Positions 58,805 through 64,000 of a DNA stretch of 64,000 nucleotides are shown piece after piece. Both the position numbers and the translations under genes were made by a program. Source of the stretch: an uncultured Alphaproteobacteria bacterium (lineage in GTDB: Bacteria > Pseudomonadota > Alphaproteobacteria > Micavibrionales > Micavibrionaceae); the NCBI GenBank assembly GCA_937923625.1, contig CALDTV010000022.1, forward strand, positions 1-64,000, read 5' to 3'. Below the pieces are notes generated by a model. It had not been told where the DNA came from. It did not search any database and was given only the letters and a program-made list of their open reading frames with translations. Numbering within the stretch: position 1 is the first letter of the stretch; every line of letters begins with the position of its first letter.

Positions 58805-58818
58805 CCTAATTTATTAGG
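58805..58818. promoter_or_regulatory. Dyad in the hsdM divergent promoter region
   Basis: CCTAAT and ATTAGG flank a 2-base centre (14 bases in total). It lies 17 bases upstream of the hsdM ATG in the only noncoding stretch between hsdM and the divergent gene. An operator for a controller is possible but unproven. Confidence 0.3.
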
Positions 58819-58906
58819 ATTTTACCTTATATCGGGGAGTTGTTTGAGGCAATATAAACGGTAAATAATACGGCAATTTCAGTGATTTAGGTGGTATGGA
58901 GACGTA

Positions 58907-59641
58907 ATGATGGAAAATGAAGATAAGTTTTGGTCCGAGATTGAAGAGAAATTTTTAGAAACTGAGAACTTGATTAGAGACTTTCGCTTACCAGAGAAAA
59001 TTGACGTTGAAATATACCAATTACATTATTTGATATATGGGTCTTGGCCAGATTGGGGCAATACCATCTATAGCTTTTGTCACTTCCCTCAATCTGATCA
59101 CGTCATTTTATCAATAATAGGCAGTATGGCGACCTTGGGTTTAAAAATCCCTAAAGAGTATCATCCTGATTTTCTTAAAAAACATAGAGATCCTAAAAAC
59201 TTAAATCAGATTATTTCTGAGGCAATTAAAAAATATAAAATTACAAATGAATTTATTTCTGCGTGGGGGGAGTATAATTTTCATGCCGCCGTGATTATTT
59301 CTTTAATAGCTGATAGTAAATCCCAAAATTATGAGAAAAAATATATTAAAAAACATTTACCTAATCTTATTGAGCTTTATATATCGGCCTTTTGGATGAG
59401 TGACAATTGGGTCAACGGATATAAAACTAAAGAAGATGCGCGTGATGATTTGGCTGAACGTATTGAAGAAATTTTAAATTCAGAAAATAACTATCCTAAT
59501 TGGAAACTGGAAGCATTAGAAAACATGCTTAGCGATGATCAATCAGGTATAAAAAAGACTTACACTGAAACAAGTGAAAAAAGAATTTCTGAAATGGTCA
59601 TAGCGGCCTCAAAACTCAAAGAAGCTATTGAAATAAAATAA
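58907..59641 (+). CDS. Unknown protein divergent from hsdM
   Basis: 244 residues starting MMENEDKFWSEIEEKF; GGAG lies 5-8 bases before the paired ATGs. No family recognised. It is a soluble, acidic, largely helical protein with conserved-looking aromatic segments (YQLHYLIYGSWPDWGNTIYS, LPNLIELYISAFWMSDNWVN) and a helical C-terminus (KRISEMVIAASKLKEAIEIK). It carries no DNA-binding motif I can see. As it lies between the restriction operon and the replication module and reads divergently, it could be a cargo gene, for example a defence accessory or an immunity protein. Confidence 0.75.
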   Translation: MMENEDKFWSEIEEKFLETENLIRDFRLPEKIDVEIYQLHYLIYGSWPDWGNTIYSFCHFPQSDHVILSIIGSMATLGLKIPKEYHPDFLKKHRDPKNLNQIISEAIKKYKITNEFISAWGEYNFHAAVIISLIADSKSQNYEKKYIKKHLPNLIELYISAFWMSDNWVNGYKTKEDARDDLAERIEEILNSENNYPNWKLEALENMLSDDQSGIKKTYTETSEKRISEMVIAASKLKEAIEIK

Positions 59642-59649
59642 TAATCTAC

Positions 59650-59672
59650 CCCCGACCCTCAAGGGTGCGGGG
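59650..59672 (+). terminator. Hairpin after the unknown gene
   Basis: CCCCG-ACCCT and AGGGT-G-CGGGG form a stem with one bulged G around a short loop. The plus strand continues TACGTGCTG and then TTATTTTTTT, so the T tract is offset by about nine bases. It probably ends transcription of the unknown gene before the replication module. Confidence 0.5.
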
Positions 59673-59727
59673 TACGTGCTGTTATTTTTTTGCATTATTG
59701 TGTTTCTCAATGAAAGGAGATGCAATC

Positions 59728-59916
59728 ATGCAAAAACAACCTAGACTTTTAACCGTACGTGAAGCCTCTATTTCTATAGGGATTCAATATCGTCAGCTAT
59801 TATCCGCACTATCTGATGGAAGCGTTCCTTATTATCAACTCAATAAATCTAGAAGATTAGTCAACCCCGATGAAGTGGTTGAAACTATGCGCGAGCAAGG
59901 GGGCAATCATGAATAA
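59728..59916 (+). CDS. Small helix-turn-helix (excisionase/MerR-like) protein
   Basis: 62 residues from the ATG at 59728, preceded by AAAGGAG at 8 bases. RLLTVREASISIGIQYRQLL is the usual helix-turn-helix of excisionase-type proteins, followed by the wing-like SDGSVPYYQLNKSRRLVNPD and EVVETMRE. These act as recombination directionality factors or regulators in mobile elements. It overlaps the primase gene by 8 bases and is the first gene of the replication operon. Confidence 0.8.
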   Translation: MQKQPRLLTVREASISIGIQYRQLLSALSDGSVPYYQLNKSRRLVNPDEVVETMREQGGNHE

Positions 59917-60448
59917 TGCTATCACGCCATTCAAAGACAACGCGCCGATAATATTCAAAGCAGGTCTTGAGCCACGTCCCGTAAAAGACAAAGCTTGCTA
60001 TATAAAAGGCTGGCAAAGACCGCTTACGGAGTTTCCGCCAAATCAAATAGATCAATGGATTGAGAAATTTCCTGCTCATGGAATTGGCCTTGTGATGGGT
60101 TCCGCTTTTCCCGATGGGACATTACTTGGCGGATTGGATATTGATCATGACGACTATAAAGATTTAGGTGTTGCGCTATTGAACAATCCTATTTCTGGTC
60201 GTGTAGGCAGCAAGGGTGCAGTTTTATTTTTTCGTTATAAGCCAACATTGAAGCTTAGCAAAAAAATTAAAGTTATAAGCAAAGAATATGCATCTAAGTA
60301 TGACAAGCCCGTAGCGGAATGGTTGATGGCGGGATCTCTGTGCGTGATACCTCCAAGTATTCACCGCGATACGAAGCAGCCCTACCACTGGTTAGGCAAA
60401 CCCTTGCACGAAATCAATTTTGAACAACTTCCATTAATAGGAGAATAA
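59909..60448 (+). CDS. PrimPol-type primase/polymerase (bifunctional DNA primase N-terminal domain)
   Basis: 179 residues from the ATG at 59909, which overlaps the upstream stop. Catalytic acidic motif GGLDIDHDDY (about residues 68-77), then GRVGSKGAVLFFRYKP, VAEWLMAGSLCVIPPSIH and the closing PYHWLGKPL block: the PrimPol fold of archaeo-eukaryotic primases found in plasmids, phages and satellites. It consists of the catalytic domain only. The ATPase is encoded by the next gene, 4 bases downstream, whereas many relatives fuse both. Confidence 0.85.
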   Translation: MNNAITPFKDNAPIIFKAGLEPRPVKDKACYIKGWQRPLTEFPPNQIDQWIEKFPAHGIGLVMGSAFPDGTLLGGLDIDHDDYKDLGVALLNNPISGRVGSKGAVLFFRYKPTLKLSKKIKVISKEYASKYDKPVAEWLMAGSLCVIPPSIHRDTKQPYHWLGKPLHEINFEQLPLIGE

Positions 60449-60452
60449 TACA

Positions 60453-62216
60453 ATGAACAACAATCAACCAATTTCAGCTAAACTCGTAAATACCCTCATG
60501 AGCAGTCATAGCTTTGCTGCTCTCAAGAACGAAGACGACAATCACAATAATGCTCTGCGTTTTGTTAAGGATATACTTCCACTTGAAAGCAATGAGGATA
60601 AAATTTATTCATATGTTGCTGCGGCCCTAAAAGGTAAATCATCCAAAAATACCTTAAACGAAATCCCATCCATGATTAAGTGGTGGCGCGATCAGGGCGT
60701 TGAATTCAAAAATGATGAAGATGATAAACCTAATACAATACCTGCCGTTCTTGTGAGGATGGTCGAAGCGATAGATGGCATGGAGTTGTTTCATGACAGC
60801 ATTAATCAGTCTTATATTTCAGTGCCAAATGAAACAGGCGGTAAAAACACATATTTATTGTCTTCTAAGCAAGCGATGCGATATTTGAAAAAACTTTATT
60901 ATGATGCTGCTGAAAAGCCTATAACAACACAGAACTATAGTGAAGCACTCGCAATCCTTGAATCAAAAGCATATTATGAGGGTGATGAGCACCCTGTATT
61001 TTTGCGTTTGGCAAGGCATAAAGATTGTATCTATATTAATATAGGCGATAAAAATGGCACTGCCGTTAAGATTGATAAAAACAGCTATGCAGTTGTTCAG
61101 CAAACGCCAGTACCGTTTTTAAAATCTGATACGATGGGGGCTTTACCTTTACCTGAAAAACACGCTGACGATTATTGTGCCCTGCATGAACTACAGAAGC
61201 TTCTCAATATTGAAGATTCTATTTTTTACCGTGTTGTGGCCTTTATGATTGGAAGTCTTAAGCCTGAAGGTCCTTACATTTGTTTTATCACAGAAGGAGA
61301 ACAAGGCAGTGGCAAGAGTTTTCTAAATTCATTATTAAAAAACACTATAGATCCGAGTCCTGCATCAAAGTTAAGGCTTCCTAAAGAAGAGCGCGAGTTA
61401 ATGATAATAGCGAAGCTGTTTTACATGCTGGTATTCGACAACATATCTGGCATAAAAAATGATATATCGGATGCATTGTGTAGTCTTTCAACAGGGTCTG
61501 GTTTCACAGCTAGGCAGTTATTTACCGATGACGAATTAAAAATTTTCAATGAATGCCGACCTTATATATTGAACGGCATTAGCGGCATTACACATCGCCC
61601 TGATTTATTAGACCGCTCACTGTCTGTAAGATTACCGTCTATGCCAGCTGATAAACGAAAAACAGAAAGTGAGTTATTAGCCGAATTTGATATTCTTTTA
61701 CCACGATTGTTAGATAAATTATTTTTAATCGTATCTTGCGCCTTAAGAAGATTTGATGAGGTTGAAGTTCCTAAGAATATTCGAATGGTTGATGCAGCAA
61801 AATGGTTATCGGCAGCGGAACCCGAGACAGGTTTTCCTGAGGGCAGCCTATTGAAAGCACTAACGGCTAGCCAAGATGAAATCATTAAAGAAACGATGGA
61901 ACGAAATTCATTAGCTGTTGCATTGTTTCAAATGCTCGAGACACGTGGCGTATTTAATGGAACTGTTGGTGAGTTGCTCTTGGAAATAGAGCAAGACAAA
62001 CCAAGATATGATAAATATTTTCCAACTACACCATCTTACCTTTCTAAAGAGCTGGATCGTTTAAAGCCTGCGTTGAAAATTGCGGGTGTGATTGTTAAGT
62101 TTGGCCCGAAGAGAAACCACGGAAAAACAATAAGTCTTTGGCTATCCGAGGACGGATTGCTCGAAGAAGCTATTAGCAAACGTGGATTGGCTGGAATGGA
62201 TACATTTCCAACTTAG
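60453..62216 (+). CDS. Replication ATPase/helicase partner of the primase
   Basis: 587 residues. Residues 1-110 look like a PriCT-type helical module (ALKNEDDNHNNALRFVKDIL, NEIPSMIKWWRDQGVEF). The C-terminal half is a P-loop ATPase with Walker A TEGEQGSGKSFLNSLL (about 281-296), Walker B MLVFDNISGI (about 328-337) and an arginine-containing sensor segment (ITHRPDLLDRSLSVRLPSM). This resembles the D5/virulence-associated-E-like helicases of mobile elements. AGGAG at 60439 fits the ATG. The last residues overlap the candidate origin by one base. Confidence 0.82.
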   Translation: MNNNQPISAKLVNTLMSSHSFAALKNEDDNHNNALRFVKDILPLESNEDKIYSYVAAALKGKSSKNTLNEIPSMIKWWRDQGVEFKNDEDDKPNTIPAVLVRMVEAIDGMELFHDSINQSYISVPNETGGKNTYLLSSKQAMRYLKKLYYDAAEKPITTQNYSEALAILESKAYYEGDEHPVFLRLARHKDCIYINIGDKNGTAVKIDKNSYAVVQQTPVPFLKSDTMGALPLPEKHADDYCALHELQKLLNIEDSIFYRVVAFMIGSLKPEGPYICFITEGEQGSGKSFLNSLLKNTIDPSPASKLRLPKEERELMIIAKLFYMLVFDNISGIKNDISDALCSLSTGSGFTARQLFTDDELKIFNECRPYILNGISGITHRPDLLDRSLSVRLPSMPADKRKTESELLAEFDILLPRLLDKLFLIVSCALRRFDEVEVPKNIRMVDAAKWLSAAEPETGFPEGSLLKALTASQDEIIKETMERNSLAVALFQMLETRGVFNGTVGELLLEIEQDKPRYDKYFPTTPSYLSKELDRLKPALKIAGVIVKFGPKRNHGKTISLWLSEDGLLEEAISKRGLAGMDTFPT

Positions 62217-62290
62217 TGACGATGGTGACGCGCGTGACGCTACCTTGATTATATTCTGCTTGGCGTCACCGTCATCACCCCTGTCACCCT
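62216..62290. other. Candidate replication origin: inverted iteron clusters around an AT-rich core
   Basis: Three GTGAC units on the plus strand (62216, 62225, 62234) are followed by an AT-rich core of 21 bases (62241-62261). Then come units in the opposite orientation (GTCAC at 62266-62270, GTCATCAC at 62271-62278, GTCAC at 62283). The outer arms, 62216-62231 and 62263-62278, pair at 14 of 16 positions. It lies immediately after the helicase gene, the place where SaPI-type origins occur. No T tract follows, so it is not a typical terminator. Confidence 0.6.
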
Positions 62291-62304
62291 CGCGCATAAG
62301 ACCC

Positions 62305-62344
62305 AACCACAGCAAATATTGCGCCGAATATATTGGCTGTGGTT
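62305..62344. repeat. Inverted repeat upstream of the integrase
   Basis: AACCACAGC (62305-62313) and GCTGTGGTT (62336-62344) are perfect nine-base arms. Near-complementary AT runs inside (AAATATT and AATATATT) extend the stem. It lies 40 bases before the integrase ATG and could be a terminator for the replication operon (AT-rich tail TTAATAATTT) or a binding site for the integrase or excisionase. Confidence 0.5.
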
Positions 62345-62383
62345 TAATAATTTATGTAATTATAACAAACCCTTAGGATAAAA

Positions 62384-63664
62384 ATGAGCACGCACACGAA
62401 TATCACGAAGCGCAAAGTCCGCCAGAAAAACCGCCTTGGTAAAGTGTTGGAATATGATCGCTATATTTTGCATTTCCAAGACCCCGCAACGAACAAACGT
62501 AAGATGCGACGATTTAAGACACGCAAGGAAGCCGAGGCTGCGCGGAATGATTTTATTAAGAACGCGGATGGTATGAAACGCCGCAAAGAATCCCCTCCTA
62601 TGACACTACAAGAGGCTGTTGATTATTGGCTCAAAAGTAAGGAAGGCGTTATCATCGCATCGTGTATGAACAGCTATAAGCAGACGGCACGAGATTATAT
62701 TATCGGGCCACTATTAATGGGTGGCTCTAATGTTAGGCGTCACTATGGCATGACAAAAGAAATTCCTAAAGGGATTGATTTTGTTAAAATGCTTGGCGGC
62801 GATACCAAAATAGAGGAAATTACGACTTCTGAAATTCGTATGTGGTATCTGCGGATTATCAAACACTCAACTACTTATGTGGCGAAAACAGCAAAGAAAA
62901 ATCTCTCGTCCATCTTTCGTATAATTGAAGAAGATTTTGAAATACGCTTGGCGCGTATTCCGCTAAGACCTGGTCCCGTACACCGTCGGGCGCGGCGCGA
63001 GCTGCTTAGTGAGGAGCAAGTGCGCAAAATTATTGAACATGGGCAACAAGACCTTAAATGGGGATTGTATTATGTGTTCCCATTCCTAACAGGCGTCCGC
63101 CCTAATGAGATGCTGGGGCTGTTGTGGAAGGACGTCGATTTAGAAGCACGGCGCATTAGAATTTGTCGGACACAATCCCCAAATGGAGATCTGAAGTCAT
63201 TCACCAAAACGGATGCAGGGATGCGTGAAATCCCGATGAGTGATTTGCTTTATGATATGTTTATCAAGTAGCGCGAGCTTTGCCCAATGAGTAACGGAAA
63301 GCTATTTAGGGTTTTTCCCGCGCAAGCCAGTGTGGACGGTAAGGGCGCACGACCTAGTCTCCACCACGATGGACGCTTCCTCCTCCATAACTTCCGCAAC
63401 CGTGTCTGGTACACGATGCTAAATAGACTGGAGTTACCGCAGATCGCTCCCTACGCCGCGCGACATATGGCGATTTCACACTTACAGGCGCAAGGCGTTG
63501 AGCTTGGCGTGGTGGCGAAAATAGCGGGCCATGCAAATCCGAACATTACTTTGCAATATTACACCCACGCGGTGCGCGAGCATGAAGGCGTAATGGATGA
63601 GTTAAGTAATGCTTATGGGTTCGAGAAAGACGATGCCGACAGACAGACGGGGGTTCAAACATGA
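62384..63664 (+). pseudogene. Tyrosine integrase interrupted by one in-frame TAG
   Basis: The frame runs from ATG 62384 to TGA 63664 (427 codons before the final stop) but TAG at 63269-63271 splits it after residue 295. The part before has the arm-binding and core-binding domains (QEAVDYWLKSKEGVIIASCM) and the first catalytic Arg in LTGVRPNEMLGLLWKDV plus a Lys in TKTDAGMREIPM. The part after, in the same frame, has YAARHMAISHL (second Arg, His), AGHANPNITLQYYTH (His, catalytic Tyr). The reading FIK-stop-RELCP suggests TGG to TAG at a conserved Trp. Without readthrough or suppression the enzyme is inactive. A fresh ATG at 63287 would make only the C-terminal part. Confidence 0.85.
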
Positions 63665-63771
63665 CGAAAGCCCCGACCACCTTAAACTTTACTATTTCAA
63701 AAGCCCTGTGTTTACCGCGGGGCTTACTTATTTGTGCAAAGAGACATATCAGAAAGGAAATCAAAGCATGA
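63661..63771 (+). CDS. Possible 36-codon small protein after the integrase
   Basis: ATG at 63661 overlaps the integrase TGA by 4 bases and its own TGA overlaps the next ATG (63768) by 4 bases, a pattern of coupled genes. The product starts MTKAPTTLNFTISK and ends KEIKA; its end codes the ribosome-binding site of the next gene. A GC inverted pair (AAGCCCCG at 63667 and CGGGGCTT at 63718) spans it, which could instead mean that the region is a noncoding structure. No family recognised. Confidence 0.3.
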   Translation: MTKAPTTLNFTISKALCLPRGLLICAKRHIRKEIKA

Positions 63772-64000
63772 AAATCTATATTATCTGTGAACACTGCGAC
63801 AGCTGGGGCGGCACGCCTGATGAGATGGAAGACATCATCTTAGGCGTCTACGAAGCCAAGGAAGATGCGGAGGAGTGTCTCTGGAGCCATATCCGCTATG
63901 GATATAGCCAAGGCATACCAAAGTTATCTCTCGTAAACGGAATGGCCAGCGACGCCGATGGAGTATGTTATTTCGAGATCGTAGAAAAAGAGCTAGCGCT
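63768..64000 (+). CDS. Unknown gene running off the right edge
   Basis: ATG at 63768 behind AGAAAGGAAAT; 77 complete codons are visible, no stop. Starts MKIYIICEHCDSWGG and contains EAKEDAEECLWSHIRYGYSQ. A small acidic protein of the kind often seen on phages and islands. No function can be assigned. It belongs to the island. Confidence 0.6.
   Translation, partial: MKIYIICEHCDSWGGTPDEMEDIILGVYEAKEDAEECLWSHIRYGYSQGIPKLSLVNGMASDADGVCYFEIVEKELA

Larger units (their letters stand above)
51859..64000. mobile_element. Integrative, satellite-like genomic island with defence cargo (right end outside window)
   Basis: Bounded on the left by the tRNA fragment, it contains a defence block (OLD nuclease, hsdR, hsdS, hsdM on the minus strand), an unknown gene, a small regulator, PrimPol primase, ATPase/helicase, a candidate origin, and a tyrosine integrase (plus strand), followed by small unknown genes running off the window. 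No capsid, tail or conjugation genes are seen. This set (integrase, excisionase-like protein, primase-helicase, origin, cargo) is how P4-like and PICI-like phage satellites are built. No direct repeat of the tRNA fragment was found in the window, so the element is at least 12 kb. Confidence 0.75.

Overview
The window looks like the chromosome of a free-living, rather AT-rich alphaproteobacterium. The signs are the merged str/beta-operon ribosomal region, RpoB and RpoC sequences of proteobacterial type, a glutathione-dependent formaldehyde pathway, an alphaproteobacterial-style Pst system, and a Gram-negative envelope (lipoproteins, porins, a usher). I cannot name the genus from sequence alone.

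Layout, 1-19.4 kb: a long minus-strand information-processing block, read right to left as secE, nusG, an unknown GTG-start gene, rplK, rplA, frmA, frmB, rplJ, rplL, rpoB, rpoC, cspA, rpsL, rpsG, fusA and tuf (cut by the window edge). Intrinsic terminators follow nusG, rplA, rpoC and cspA. Good sigma-70-like promoters precede rplK, rplJ and rpsL, and the rplJ leader can fold like an L10-type autoregulatory leader. The formaldehyde pair frmA-frmB interrupts the usual rplA-rplJ junction, and ribosomal protein S7 carries an acidic/Gly-Ala insertion.

19.5-34 kb: a GNAT acetyltransferase, a lipoprotein, pdxA, a 1726-residue RTX protein with an embedded non-RTX domain and eight long repeats, a small histidine kinase, and a chaperone-usher-like surface fibre locus (two DUF4402-type subunits, a PapD-like chaperone, a divergent usher, an AMIN-like lipoprotein).

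34-51.5 kb: a plus-strand sensing operon (Tsx-like outer-membrane protein, type-1 periplasmic binding protein, membrane kinase, single-domain receiver, soluble kinase). It is followed on the minus strand by a zinc/metal uptake set (permease, binding protein, His-rich porin-like protein, DUF2946-like protein) that lacks an ATPase here. Next come an SDR/MFS/chalcone-isomerase-like trio, an rRNA-methyltransferase-like gene, and pstSCAB with a terminator between pstS and pstC.

51.86 kb to the right edge: an integrated element. Its left boundary is a 3' tRNA fragment (probably tRNA-Trp by its discriminator G and acceptor stem). It carries a type I restriction-modification operon (hsdM-hsdS-hsdR) with an OLD-family ATPase/TOPRIM nuclease as a fourth gene, a divergent unknown gene, and a replication module: a small MerR/excisionase-like protein, a PrimPol-type primase and an ATPase/helicase. 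Just after the helicase gene lie two oppositely oriented clusters of GTGAC repeats flanking an AT-rich core, which look like a replication origin. A tyrosine integrase follows, broken by one in-frame TAG. The whole resembles a phage-satellite-like or self-replicating integrative island with a defence cargo. Its right end, and the expected intact tRNA, lie outside the window.
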